A DNA stretch of 45,210 bases from Mycobacterium sp. 1164985.4. GTDB lineage: Bacteria > Actinomycetota > Actinomycetes > Mycobacteriales > Mycobacteriaceae. Location of the stretch: NCBI RefSeq assembly GCF_001668575.1, contig NZ_LZMD01000027.1, positions 1-45,210 on the forward strand, read 5' to 3'. Under the pieces are notes generated by a model that was not told the DNA's origin, ran no database searches, and was given only the letters and a program-made list of their open reading frames with translations. Both the position numbers and the translations under genes were made by a program. Shown here in pieces: positions 1-7,687 of this stretch (its first letter is position 1; every line of letters begins with the position of its first letter).

Positions 1-291
1 AGGCGGGCGGGCAGGCTCGGCGACGGCTTCCAGCCGCTCGGCGTCGGCGGGGCCCAACTGGCCGAACTGGTCGCCGTGATGCGCGAGGAGGCCGAGCGGT
101 GTGGGCGCGATCCCGACGCGCTGGAGCTCTCGCTCGGACACCTCGTCACCAAGGTCGACGGCGACCGGGCGGCCAAGCTCGAGGCGCTCGGCGCCGACCG
201 GCTGATCCTGGCCATGCCTCCGACGACCGCTCTCGACGAAGCCCGCGACGCGCTGTCGGCGTGCGCGCAGCGGCTGGGGCTGGCGTCGTGA
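1..291 (+). CDS. LLM-class F420-dependent oxidoreductase, C-terminal part
   Basis: Only the last 96 codons are present; the start lies before the window. The visible part (RLGDGF near its start, then GRDPDALELS, then a helical end GADRLILAMPP) matches the C-terminus of luciferase-like F420-dependent oxidoreductases, which transfer hydride from reduced F420 to carbonyl or unsaturated substrates. The assignment comes from the shape of this tail, not from an active site, so the substrate cannot be told. The TGA stop shares one base with the ATG of the next gene (TGATG), so the two are probably co-translated. Confidence 0.65.
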   Translation, partial: RRAGRLGDGFQPLGVGGAQLAELVAVMREEAERCGRDPDALELSLGHLVTKVDGDRAAKLEALGADRLILAMPPTTALDEARDALSACAQRLGLAS

Positions 292-848
292 TGCTGCGCA
301 CCGCCGACCGGCTGGCCTTGGCCGACCTCGTGCACATCTACGCCTCCGCGGTCGATGACCGCCGGTTCGACGACGTCGCCGAGCTGTTCACCGAGAACGC
401 CGAACTGCGGCTACCCGAGCCTCCGCGATCGTTGGAGCCCGTGCGCAACCACCACGGCCGCGACGGTGTCCGTGCGGCGATGGCCTCGCTGGCCGCCGTG
501 ACCAGGACCGAACATGCGATCGTCGGCGAGGTGTACGCCGCGGCCGACGAACGCGATTATGCGCTCGGCCGGATCACCTGCATCGCCCATCACTGGACGA
601 TCAGCGACGGTCAACCCTCGGATCTCGTATGGCACCTGCGCTACGACGACGAATATCTGCGCACGCGGGCGGGCTGGCGCATCCACGGCCGCGCGCTGAC
701 CATCAATGCGATCGAGACTCGGCCAGTTCGTCGTCTGCGATTACCTCCATCAGACGGTCCACCAGGATCCGCTGACCCTTCAACAGCTTGGACCGAGCCT
801 GTGCCGCGGAAAACCAACCGGCCCGGTCGATTTCGGGAAACTCCTTGA
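291..848 (+). CDS. SnoaL/NTF2-like protein with 3' read-on tail
   Basis: A 185-residue protein whose first ~140 residues have the alpha+beta cone pattern of SnoaL-like NTF2 proteins: LADLVHIYASAVDDRRFDDV, a central ELFTENAEL strand, and a final YDDEYLRTRAGWRIHGRAL. The family includes polyketide cyclases, dehydratases and ketosteroid-isomerase relatives; no specific reaction can be assigned. It starts on the stop codon of the F420 oxidoreductase, suggesting an operon. The fold should end near residue 145, but the frame stays open for ~45 more Arg/Pro-rich residues that lie antisense to the end of the NUDIX gene. The tail looks like a consequence of a lost early stop, not a designed domain. 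Confidence 0.75.
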   Translation: MLRTADRLALADLVHIYASAVDDRRFDDVAELFTENAELRLPEPPRSLEPVRNHHGRDGVRAAMASLAAVTRTEHAIVGEVYAAADERDYALGRITCIAHHWTISDGQPSDLVWHLRYDDEYLRTRAGWRIHGRALTINAIETRPVRRLRLPPSDGPPGSADPSTAWTEPVPRKTNRPGRFRETP

Positions 849-1194
849 TCGTGCCGGAATGCTTCGGCCACTCCAGGGTGAACGTGTTGGAGAACGTGCC
901 GTCGAGGTCGAGGTCGCCGCGCACCGCGAACGCGGTGATGATCTTGCCGCTGGGCTGCTTGACGGGCGCGAACTCGATGCGCGGACCGCTCGGCGGCGGC
1001 TTACCCAGCTCCTCTTCGAATTCTCGGCACGCGACGGTCCACGGGTCTTCGCCCTCGTCGTACTCGCCCTTGGGGATCGACCACGCTCCCTCGTCCTTGT
1101 GCGCCCAGAACGGCCCGCCGGGGTGGCCGATGAGAACCTCGACCACCCCGCCGGTCACCCGGTAGACCAACAGCCCCGCGCTGAGCTTCGGCAC
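703..1194 (-). CDS. NUDIX hydrolase
   Basis: A 163-residue NUDIX protein. The Nudix box is complete: G at about residue 43, five residues to E, seven more to REFEEELG, which binds the metal that drives cleavage of a nucleoside diphosphate linked to another group. The N-terminus SAGLLVYRV and the segment WSIPKGEYDEGEDP match the small bacterial Nudix enzymes grouped with diadenosine polyphosphate hydrolases and NTP cleaners, so a substrate such as Ap4A or a damaged nucleotide is a reasonable guess. Its last 146 bases overlap the end of the convergent NTF2-like gene. Confidence 0.88.
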   Translation of the reverse strand: MPKLSAGLLVYRVTGGVVEVLIGHPGGPFWAHKDEGAWSIPKGEYDEGEDPWTVACREFEEELGKPPPSGPRIEFAPVKQPSGKIITAFAVRGDLDLDGTFSNTFTLEWPKHSGTIKEFPEIDRAGWFSAAQARSKLLKGQRILVDRLMEVIADDELAESRSH

Positions 1195-1243
1195 TCCCCC
1201 ATCCTCTCCATCCGCGGGCGGTCACCCGCGGAACGAGAAAACA

Positions 1244-1435
1244 TCAGTACTTGCGGTCACCCTCGCTGCTGTCGAAGAAGTCCCAGTCCCCGTCGTCGTT
1301 CTTGACCTCCATGCGCCACCCGAGTTCGGGCTCGGCTTTCTGGTCGACGAACCAGGCGTGGGCGTCGTCAGCGCTCTCGATGTCCTTGGAGTCGACGACC
1401 TCGCCTTTGGGATTCAACACGCGATACGTAGCCAT
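1244..1435 (-). CDS. Conserved small hypothetical protein (63 aa)
   Basis: A 63-residue acidic protein beginning MATYRVLNPKGEVVDSKDIE and ending DFFDSSEGDRKY. It has no signal peptide or membrane segment. The pattern of a short beta strand, an ESADDAHAWF helix and a GWRMEV strand suggests a small folded cytoplasmic domain. I do not recognise its function. It lies 49 bp upstream of the NUDIX gene on the same strand and could share its transcript. Composition and codon bias match the neighbours, so it is likely real. Confidence 0.7.
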   Translation of the reverse strand: MATYRVLNPKGEVVDSKDIESADDAHAWFVDQKAEPELGWRMEVKNDDGDWDFFDSSEGDRKY

Positions 1436-1468
1436 GCCGCTACAGTTCCCCGGATCACCGGGTTTGAA

Positions 1469-2779
1469 TCAGCCCGGTTTAGGCATCGGAATGCCCTCGC
1501 TCGCCGAGAACTGGGCGTCTTCCTGCGACGACAGGCCGAACGAGACCACCGACCGGTCGAAGGCCAGATCGGTCAGGTACGCCAGGGCCACCGCCCAGCG
1601 GTTGACGAAGCGCGGGATCGCGTACACGTGGTAGGCGCGGGTCACGACCTTGGCGGGGAAGCCCGACAGCTGGATGTTGAGCGGATTCGCCACGGCCTTG
1701 CGCGGGCCGAGATCGACCACCAACCCCATGTTGCGGTGCTTGTACCGCTTCGGCTTGCCGATGCCGAGGCTCGCCGCGACGTTGCGCGCCAACACCTTTC
1801 CCTGCCGGGTGGCGTGCTGTGCGGTCGGCGGGGTGATCTTGCCTGGCTGGGTGACGTCGGGCACCGCGGCGGCGTCACCGGCGGCGAAGACACCGGGATG
1901 CCCCGGTACCTCGAGCTCGGTGTTCACCTTCAGCCGGCCCCGCTCGGTCGGCAGGCCCAACTTCTCGATCAGCGGCGCACCCGTCACCCCGGCCACCCAT
2001 GCCACGGTGTGGGTTCGGACCAGCGAATCATCGCTGAGCACAACGTGTTCGGGGTGCACCTCCTTGAGCGTGACCCCGAGCCGCACATCGATGCCGCGGG
2101 CCTTGAGCACGCGCTGGGCGGCGGCACCCAGCTTCTCCCCGACCTCGGGCATCACCTGCTCGGCGAGGTCGAGCAGTAGGAACTTCACCTCGCTCGGGTC
2201 GAAGCCCATCTGCTTGGCGGCCGAATCGGCCAGCGCCCGCAGCTGCACCGCGAGCTCCGTCCCCGAGTAGGACGCGCCGACCACGACGATCGTGCGCCGC
2301 GCCTGGCGCCGCCCAGGGTCGTCGTCGACATCGGCCAGTTCGAGCTGCTCGAGTAGGTGGTCGCGCAGGTACAGCGCCTCGGCCGTCGACTTGAGGCCTC
2401 GGGCGTGCTCGGCGAGGCCGGGCACATCGAACAGCCGGGTGACCGAACCCGGCGTCAGCACCAGCCGGTCCCACGGCAGCGCTCGCGACCGTTCCTCGGG
2501 GTCGGTGTAGGTGACGGTGCGCTGGGCGAAGTCGACCTCGTCGACGCGGCCGCGGATCGCCTGCACCCCGCGCAACGCGTTGGCCAGCGGAATCGCGACG
2601 AAACGGGCATCGACCAGACCGCCCGCGACGTCCGGCAGCAGCGGGGTGTACAGCATGTAGTCGACGGGCGAGATGATCGAGATCTCGACGTCGGAGCCTT
2701 GTCTGCGGAACTTTCGGGCCAGTGTGCGCGCGCATTCGAATCCGGTGAACCCGCTGCCGACGATTACCACGGAGGTCAT
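1469..2779 (-). CDS. NAD(P)/FAD-dependent oxidoreductase, NDH-2-like
   Basis: A 436-residue two-dinucleotide-fold flavoprotein. The FAD motif is at the N-terminus (VVIVGSGFTGFECA, GxGxxG at residues 8-13). A second Rossmann segment, IVVVGASYSGTELAVQL, should bind NAD(P)H. An FAD-closing segment GVFAAGDAAAVPD follows, as in type II NADH:quinone dehydrogenases. Length and order fit the NDH-2-like family (pyridine nucleotide-disulphide oxidoreductase fold without the redox CxxxxC). The C-terminal part (residues ~350-410) could be an amphipathic membrane-binding region. The most likely role is electron transfer from NAD(P)H to a quinone or similar acceptor at the membrane; whether this is the main NDH-2 or a paralogue cannot be told. 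It diverges from the next gene with only 44 bp between. Confidence 0.85.
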   Translation of the reverse strand: MTSVVIVGSGFTGFECARTLARKFRRQGSDVEISIISPVDYMLYTPLLPDVAGGLVDARFVAIPLANALRGVQAIRGRVDEVDFAQRTVTYTDPEERSRALPWDRLVLTPGSVTRLFDVPGLAEHARGLKSTAEALYLRDHLLEQLELADVDDDPGRRQARRTIVVVGASYSGTELAVQLRALADSAAKQMGFDPSEVKFLLLDLAEQVMPEVGEKLGAAAQRVLKARGIDVRLGVTLKEVHPEHVVLSDDSLVRTHTVAWVAGVTGAPLIEKLGLPTERGRLKVNTELEVPGHPGVFAAGDAAAVPDVTQPGKITPPTAQHATRQGKVLARNVAASLGIGKPKRYKHRNMGLVVDLGPRKAVANPLNIQLSGFPAKVVTRAYHVYAIPRFVNRWAVALAYLTDLAFDRSVVSFGLSSQEDAQFSASEGIPMPKPG

Positions 2780-2823
2780 GAGCCCGACTGTACGGAACCG
2801 GCCCGGACGGGAATGCTGGAGGC

Positions 2824-3636
2824 ATGTCGCGCCCGGAACCCCTGCGCCGATTCGATCCCTTCAGGCCCATCGACATGCTGACGGCGTTGTGGTCGTCGGC
2901 GGCGGTGACGCCGGTCAGCACCGGGGCGGCCGCGGCGTACCGCACGCTGTTCATGACGGTCCGCCGCCTCGTGGTCGGCAGGCGCCTCAGCGTCAGGCTC
3001 GACGAGGGCGACCTGCGGCTGACGGTCACCGAGTTCGACTCGCGCCTCGACGTCCGGGGGTTGTCGGTCGGCCAACTCAACGACGTGCGGCTGGCGGCCC
3101 GCGACATCCGGTGGAACGGTGCGCAGTTCGACCACGCGACCGCGGTGCTGCACAACGTCCACATCCGGCCCACCGCTCCCCCGGTCCTGGTCGCCGCGCC
3201 GGTCGAGCTGACGCTGGAGGTGCCGGCGCCTGTGCTCGACGACGTGTTCCGCTGGGCGGCGCCCAGACTCTCGGGCGCGATCGGCGCCGATGGTGTCGCA
3301 CGACTGAGGCTGGCGCGCCGCCCCGGCGCCGGCCATGTCGAGGTCGACGCCCGCTTGGACGGGTCGACGCTCTGGCTGAAGCCGCGCTGCCTCACCTTCG
3401 GTCGCACGCGGTGCCCGCTGCCGGCCCGTACTCCCGCCTATCCGGTCCGCCTGCCCGAACTACCGCACGGCGTGCGACTCACCGAAATCAGTTTCGCGCC
3501 AGGGGTTGTCAGGCTGTCGGCGTCGGTGGCGGAGTGGCGGATGGACCTTCCCCTCACGCGGCTCGAGGACATCCTCGGTCAGTTGAGTGCGGTGGGCCGC
3601 CCGCTACAGTTGAACCGGTTGGGCCGCTTGCTCTGA
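2824..3636 (+). CDS. LmeA/DUF2993-like phospholipid-binding domain protein
   Basis: A 270-residue protein with repeating beta-strand segments of the DUF2993/LmeA type: LTVTEFDSRLDVRGLSVGQL, ARDIRWNGAQFDHATAVLHN, and a C-terminal PELPHGVRLTEISFAPGVV. In mycobacteria LmeA binds phospholipid and affects lipomannan elongation. This relative has no clear signal peptide, only a weakly hydrophobic stretch after residue 18, so it may be cytoplasmic or peripheral. The ATG has GGAGG only 1-2 bases upstream, too close for normal initiation, so translation may be leaderless or begin at the internal ATG at 2875. Family assignment is by pattern and moderate. Confidence 0.65.
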   Translation: MSRPEPLRRFDPFRPIDMLTALWSSAAVTPVSTGAAAAYRTLFMTVRRLVVGRRLSVRLDEGDLRLTVTEFDSRLDVRGLSVGQLNDVRLAARDIRWNGAQFDHATAVLHNVHIRPTAPPVLVAAPVELTLEVPAPVLDDVFRWAAPRLSGAIGADGVARLRLARRPGAGHVEVDARLDGSTLWLKPRCLTFGRTRCPLPARTPAYPVRLPELPHGVRLTEISFAPGVVRLSASVAEWRMDLPLTRLEDILGQLSAVGRPLQLNRLGRLL

Positions 3637-3823
3637 CGTTCCGCTGCGAGCGAACAACTCTGTGCCGCTTGAAAACTGCCAACCATGAGCAACTTCCTGC
3701 CAGGGAATTAAAACGGTAGGTCGGCCGTTGCCCGTGATGAGCCGACGCGAATGCGTTCGAAGCTGAAATGGCCTCTCGGAAAACGCATTAAACGGCTCGA
3801 GGACAGCAGAAAGAGGCACGGAT

Positions 3824-4129
3824 ATGAGAAGGACACCTATCGCGGCCGTCGCGAGCGGACTGGCCGCCGCCCTGATCGGGCTGGCCGCACCTGTTGCCGC
3901 CGCACCGACGGGGCCGTCGAACGCGCAGGACACCATCAACCAGCTGAGGTCCGAGGGTTACACCGTCATTGTGACCCAGGTCGGCACCGCCCCGCTCAGC
4001 GAGGCCCAGGTGGTCGCGGTCCGCAAGGGCCCCAGCCATACCAAAATCGACGCGGGCTCGCCGGTGATCGGCAGCAGCCACAACTACACCACCTATGAGG
4101 AACGCACGGTCTACGTAGACGTCAAGTAG
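3824..4129 (+). CDS. Small secreted protein (101 aa)
   Basis: A short protein with a clear Sec signal peptide: MRRTP, a hydrophobic core to about residue 24, and a cleavage site near PVAAAPTGP. The mature part is about 74 residues (NAQDTINQLRSEGYTVIVTQ, then VVAVRKGP), a compact alpha/beta pattern without cysteine. This type of small exported protein is common in mycobacteria; its function is unknown. A purine-rich RBS (AGAAAGAGG) lies about 7 bases upstream. A strong hairpin follows 22 bases after the stop, so it is probably a single-gene transcript. The 187 bp before it hold no gene. Confidence 0.8.
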   Translation: MRRTPIAAVASGLAAALIGLAAPVAAAPTGPSNAQDTINQLRSEGYTVIVTQVGTAPLSEAQVVAVRKGPSHTKIDAGSPVIGSSHNYTTYEERTVYVDVK

Positions 4130-4150
4130 CCGGTCCTGCGACAGGCACGA

Positions 4151-4177
4151 GAGGGGCACCCGCGCCGGGTGCCCCTC
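4151..4177 (+). terminator. Intrinsic terminator hairpin
   Basis: A 12-bp perfect stem (GAGGGGCACCCG paired with CGGGTGCCCCTC) with a 3-base loop, followed only by TTC rather than a T-run. It sits 22 bases past the stop of the small secreted protein gene, as expected for the U-poor terminators usual in mycobacteria. Confidence 0.8.
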
Positions 4178-4202
4178 TTCGCGTATGGGCACAATCCTCG
4201 CT

Positions 4203-5153
4203 GTGGCCGAACTCGCCCGCTATCAGGACGGGCCCGCGTGCGTCGTCATCTCGTCGGACGGCGCCGATCTGGTGTTTCGCACCGACTATCACCAGGGCGG
4301 TCGGTCGAACGTCACCGAATCGCGCATGCGGGTCGCGGATTTCGTCACCCGCGGCGAAGGTCCATGGCCCTGGTACGACCTGGGCCCGCGACGCACCGGC
4401 GCACTGCAGGTGCTGGCCGCACTGGGCGTCGAACCTCCCGCATGGACCGAGGCGTTGCGCCCGGACGTCCTGGACCTGTTCCGCCGGGCCCAGCGCGGCG
4501 ACTCGGCGGTGATCGAACTGCTCGCGATGGGCGCGGACCCCGATCCGGTGGACGCGTGCGGCGCGTCTCCGCTGTGGTATGCGGTGCGCTCGCCGGGTTC
4601 GGGTATCGCGGTGGCGCTGATCGATGCGGGCGCGGACGCGGGCCGCCGCATCGACCTGTCGGCGCGTGGCGAGCGCTACACCACGATCCTGCACGAGATC
4701 GTGCGGGAGGGCCGCACCGTGGCGCTGAACCACGCCTTGGTCAACGGCGCGCCTCCGATGCTGATCGACTCCGACGGTGCGACGCCGATGCACGTCGTCG
4801 GCGGCGACGGCGACAACGTCAACCCGGAGATCGTGCGCGCCCTGGCGCGGGCCGGTGCGGCGGTCGACGCCGCGATGCCTGACGGCACCCAACCCGTCGA
4901 CCGGGCCACGCGCCTCCTGCTGCCACGCACCGTCGCGGCGCTCGTCGAGCTCGGCGCCGACCCCGCGCGCGGCCTGGACACCCTGCTGACGTGGTGGGTC
5001 ACGGCGGCGGTGAGGTTCGACGCACACAAGGCCGGCGCCGCCGCCGAGGTCGCCGAGGTGTTGCGCGCCGGCGGCGCCCGGGTGACCGAACGACACCGGG
5101 AACTCGCGGCGAGCGCCGGCGCCGAACAGGTGATCGCGGCCCTGCGTCATTAG
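4203..5153 (+). CDS. Ankyrin-repeat protein
   Basis: About 316 residues with ankyrin-type repeats from residue ~95 on, recognisable as VIELLAMGADPDPVDACGAS, VALIDAGADAG, LHEIVREGRTVAL, ATPMHVVGGDGDNV, and VAALVELGADPARGL. Such repeats mediate protein-protein contacts; the partner is unknown. The first ~90 residues (RYQDGPACVVISSDGADLVF) form a separate beta-rich domain I do not recognise. GTG at 4203 is preferred as the start because the in-frame ATG at 4185 lies only 8 bases after the terminator stem, and CACAAT seven bases before the GTG could be a -10 box for a leaderless message; 4185 stays possible. Confidence 0.78.
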   Translation: MAELARYQDGPACVVISSDGADLVFRTDYHQGGRSNVTESRMRVADFVTRGEGPWPWYDLGPRRTGALQVLAALGVEPPAWTEALRPDVLDLFRRAQRGDSAVIELLAMGADPDPVDACGASPLWYAVRSPGSGIAVALIDAGADAGRRIDLSARGERYTTILHEIVREGRTVALNHALVNGAPPMLIDSDGATPMHVVGGDGDNVNPEIVRALARAGAAVDAAMPDGTQPVDRATRLLLPRTVAALVELGADPARGLDTLLTWWVTAAVRFDAHKAGAAAEVAEVLRAGGARVTERHRELAASAGAEQVIAALRH

Positions 5154-5164
5154 AGTGCGGAAGC

Positions 5165-5935
5165 GTGGTTCGCTACACCCGCTACGTCGCGATCGGCGAC
5201 AGCCAGACCGAGGGGCTCTGGGACGTCGACGATTCCGGTGAACTCGTCGGATTCGCCGACCGCCTCGCCGCGATGCTCGACACCCACCACCCTGGCCTGG
5301 CGTACGCCAACCTCGCGGTGCGGGGACGGCGGATTCGCGACGTGCTCGACGACCAGTTGCCGCAGGCGTTGGCCATGCGGCCGGACCTCGTCACCGTGTG
5401 CATCGGGATGAACGACGTCACCCGTCCGGGGCGGCACTTCCCGCAGGCGCTCGCGGAATTGGAGGAGCTGTACGACAGGCTCGCCGACTCGGGCGCCACC
5501 GTCGTGACGACCACCTTTCCGGACCTGGCCCGGATCCTGCCGATCGGGCGGGTGATCGCCGGCCGGGTGGAGCGGATCAACGCCGCGATCCGGGCGGCGA
5601 CCGACCGGCACGGATTCCGGCTGGTCGACCTGTTCGCGGCGCCGTCGATGACCGATGTGGACACCTGGAGCGACGACCGCGTGCACGGTTCGCCCAAGGG
5701 ACATGTTCTGTTCGCGGCCGCCGCGGCCGAGGCGCTGGGATTTCCCGGAAGCAACCGCGACTGGACGCTGTCGTCGGATTCTGCGCGTCGGCCCCCGCTG
5801 CGGTCGCAGGCCTACGCCCAGCTGCTGTGGACGCAGAACATGCTGCTGCCGTGGCTCTGGCGGCATCTTCGGGGCCGCTCGACCGGAGACGGCCTCGGAC
5901 CGAAACGCCCGCGGTTGCAGAGTGTGGCGGCCTAG
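5165..5935 (+). CDS. SGNH/GDSL-family hydrolase
   Basis: A 256-residue SGNH hydrolase starting at GTG. All four blocks are present: GDSQTEG (nucleophile Ser13), AVRGRRIRDVL (block II Gly), IGMNDVTRP (block III Asn), and DRVHGSPKGH with the catalytic Asp-x-x-His near residue 175. The family are lipases, esterases and acyl hydrolases. No signal peptide is seen, so it is probably cytoplasmic. It follows the ankyrin gene by 11 bp, so the two may be co-transcribed. Its TAG stop overlaps the end of the convergent secreted-protein gene by 4 bases. Confidence 0.9.
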   Translation: MVRYTRYVAIGDSQTEGLWDVDDSGELVGFADRLAAMLDTHHPGLAYANLAVRGRRIRDVLDDQLPQALAMRPDLVTVCIGMNDVTRPGRHFPQALAELEELYDRLADSGATVVTTTFPDLARILPIGRVIAGRVERINAAIRAATDRHGFRLVDLFAAPSMTDVDTWSDDRVHGSPKGHVLFAAAAAEALGFPGSNRDWTLSSDSARRPPLRSQAYAQLLWTQNMLLPWLWRHLRGRSTGDGLGPKRPRLQSVAA

Positions 5936-6297
5936 ATACCGAGGAACGGCAGCGGGATCGGTGACCGTCCGTCGGCGATCGAGGACACCATCGCGGGGCA
6001 GAACATCGAGATCGCGATGCCGGTGAACATGGTCGCCGGTCCCAGGGACATACCGCCCATGTCGGCGACCTTGGCGGCGACGTCGGCGGCGTTCTGGCCC
6101 GGGTCGGCCAACATCGGGCACACCTGCTGACCGACGGCGGCCGCGCTGCTCGGATCGCTCATGACGACCCCGGCCTCGGTCACCGCGTTGAGGAACGCGT
6201 CGTCGACGGGGTCTGCCTGGGCGGGCGCGGCGACGACGGCCGCCGCGGCGAGGAGTCCGGTGGTCAGCGCGAGCGCCGACACGGGTTTGCTAAGCAC
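5932..6297 (-). CDS. Secreted DUF732-like protein
   Basis: A 121-residue exported protein. It has a signal peptide (hydrophobic residues ~8-26, cleavage near PAQADPV), then DDAFLNAVTEAGVVMSDPSS, a helical segment containing GQQVCPML, and a final SMFCPAMVSSI. The two cysteines and helical layout match the DUF732 family of small secreted mycobacterial proteins, whose biochemical role is unknown. It lies downstream of, and on the same strand as, the 193-residue hypothetical gene, 25 bp away. Confidence 0.85.
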   Translation of the reverse strand: MLSKPVSALALTTGLLAAAAVVAAPAQADPVDDAFLNAVTEAGVVMSDPSSAAAVGQQVCPMLADPGQNAADVAAKVADMGGMSLGPATMFTGIAISMFCPAMVSSIADGRSPIPLPFLGI

Positions 6298-6322
6298 CCG
6301 GGAATCCTACGCTGCGGGCCCC

Positions 6323-6904
6323 TCAGACGCCCGTCCAGGCGGTGTCGATGGTGGACCCGACGTCGATGACCTTGGCCTTCTGCGAGGCCGGACTGTCGAT
6401 CTCCCCCGCAACGTGCGCGGCGATGAACCGCCGGATCTCGGCGTCGATGCCGCCGAGGATGCGGACCAACTCGCCGCGCAGCGATTTCGACGTCACATGG
6501 ATGGAGATATCGGAGGCCCGCGGCTTCTCGACGTCGAGAATCAGCAGCAGCGGTTCGGCGGCCCGTGCGGTGGCGCGCAGGGCGATCTCGCCGAACACCA
6601 TGAACTTCGGCTTGTCGATGCGCAGATCGACCATCATGTCGATCTCCAGCGGGATGCGGATGGCGAAAGTGATCATCGGCCCGACGTGGCGGGTCAGGCG
6701 CGGTTTCTGGATCCGAACCCTGGCGGTGACCTTCGCGATCTTGCCCGGGCCCTGAGCGATGGGCCCCATCTCGAACTCGTCACCCGCGATGTCGGCGATG
6801 GCATCACCGACGCGGTCCTCGGTCACGGCGACCTCGAAGAATCTGCGACCGAATTCCTCGTAGGTGATCTCGGTGATCTCGTCGTCGGCAGGCATGGTGC
6901 TCAT
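6323..6904 (-). CDS. Conserved hypothetical protein (193 aa)
   Basis: A soluble protein with an acidic N-terminus (TEITYEEFGRRFFEVAVTED), a run of beta strands (AKVTARVRIQKPRLTRHV, RIPLEIDMMVDLRIDKPKF), and a helical C-terminal third (LRGELVRILGGIDAEIRRFI). No signal peptide, membrane segment or catalytic motif is recognisable. The alternating strands followed by an amphipathic helix resemble lipid-binding beta folds, but that is only an impression. Its 3' neighbour is the DUF732-like secreted protein, and the two may form an operon. Confidence 0.75.
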   Translation of the reverse strand: MSTMPADDEITEITYEEFGRRFFEVAVTEDRVGDAIADIAGDEFEMGPIAQGPGKIAKVTARVRIQKPRLTRHVGPMITFAIRIPLEIDMMVDLRIDKPKFMVFGEIALRATARAAEPLLLILDVEKPRASDISIHVTSKSLRGELVRILGGIDAEIRRFIAAHVAGEIDSPASQKAKVIDVGSTIDTAWTGV

Positions 6905-7024
6905 ACCGTCTCACGTGCCCTCTGCGCGCCGCACGCGACGCGACTGCCGCGACCGAATCGAGACACCTCGTGTAAGCCTCTCGCGATGTTTCCGCGACCG
7001 TTCCGCGATCCCGTGTGCGGCCGA

Positions 7025-7207
7025 TCAGCGACCGTCGTTGCTGCGCGCCTCGGCCCCGCTCTCCTCCGCGTCGATCGCGTCGTCGGAGGACGTCTCGCCC
7101 ACGTAGGTGCCGTCGTCGCCGCCGCCGTCCTTGCCGGCCCGGGAGGCCGCGACGTGGTCGTCGTCGGTGACGCCCTCTTCGCTGTCGTCGTCATCACGCG
7201 GAGTCAT
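7025..7207 (-). CDS. Small acidic protein (60 aa)
   Basis: A 60-residue, strongly acidic, low-complexity protein (MTPRDDDDSEEGVTDDDHV, later ETSSDDAIDAEESG). It has no hydrophobic core and is probably disordered. Its ATG overlaps the TGA of the upstream membrane protein gene by 4 bases, the best argument that it is translated. Function unknown; it could be a charged partner of the membrane protein. Confidence 0.55.
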   Translation of the reverse strand: MTPRDDDDSEEGVTDDDHVAASRAGKDGGGDDGTYVGETSSDDAIDAEESGAEARSNDGR

Positions 7208-7641
7208 GCGGCCGGATTACCCGCGGCGGGTGTGGCCAAACGGGTGCTCGACGGTCGACGGGCCGGGACCACCTTGAGCGCCAGCAGCCCGAGCAGCGCG
7301 ACGACCAGGGCGGGCACCCCGTACAGCACCACCCCCATGGCCAGCGTCGAGGCCGAGCCGCTCATCGCGGCGGCCACCACAAAGACCGAGAACACCCAGC
7401 TGACGATCATGGCGATGCCCATGACCACGACCGCGACGGCCACGCTGCGGGCTGGCCCGTAGTGCCGGTAGCCGGTGACGATCAGCACCGCGACGGTCGG
7501 TACCCCCATGATCGCGGCGGCCGTCCATGTCCCGTCGAGTGTCGCGAGGTGGCCCATGGCGGGCAGGATCAGGCAGGACGCCAGGACCGCGGCCACCACT
7601 ACACCCGCGGTCGCGATCTCGCGTGAATCAGTGTGTCGCAT
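7204..7641 (-). CDS. Small four-helix membrane protein
   Basis: A 145-residue protein, starting at MRHTDSREIATAG, with four predicted membrane helices: AGVVVAAVLASCLIL, AAIMGVPTVAVLIV, VAVAVVVMGIAMIVSWVF, and ALVVALLGLLALKVV. The cytoplasmic tail is short and Arg-rich. The frame is open further upstream but that extension is Arg/Pro-rich, so the internal ATG at 7641 is chosen. I do not recognise the family. It is coupled by a 4-base overlap to the small acidic protein. Confidence 0.7.
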   Translation of the reverse strand: MRHTDSREIATAGVVVAAVLASCLILPAMGHLATLDGTWTAAAIMGVPTVAVLIVTGYRHYGPARSVAVAVVVMGIAMIVSWVFSVFVVAAAMSGSASTLAMGVVLYGVPALVVALLGLLALKVVPARRPSSTRLATPAAGNPAA

Positions 7642-7687
7642 AGTTGCCGGGTTGCCCCCGCTCGTTGGGGCGAAACGTTTCGGTGGT

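Noticed and set aside
4122..5150. Long minus-strand open frame antisense to the ankyrin gene
   Set aside because: Arg/His-rich product with no domain, directly opposite a well-supported gene; a typical high-G+C shadow.
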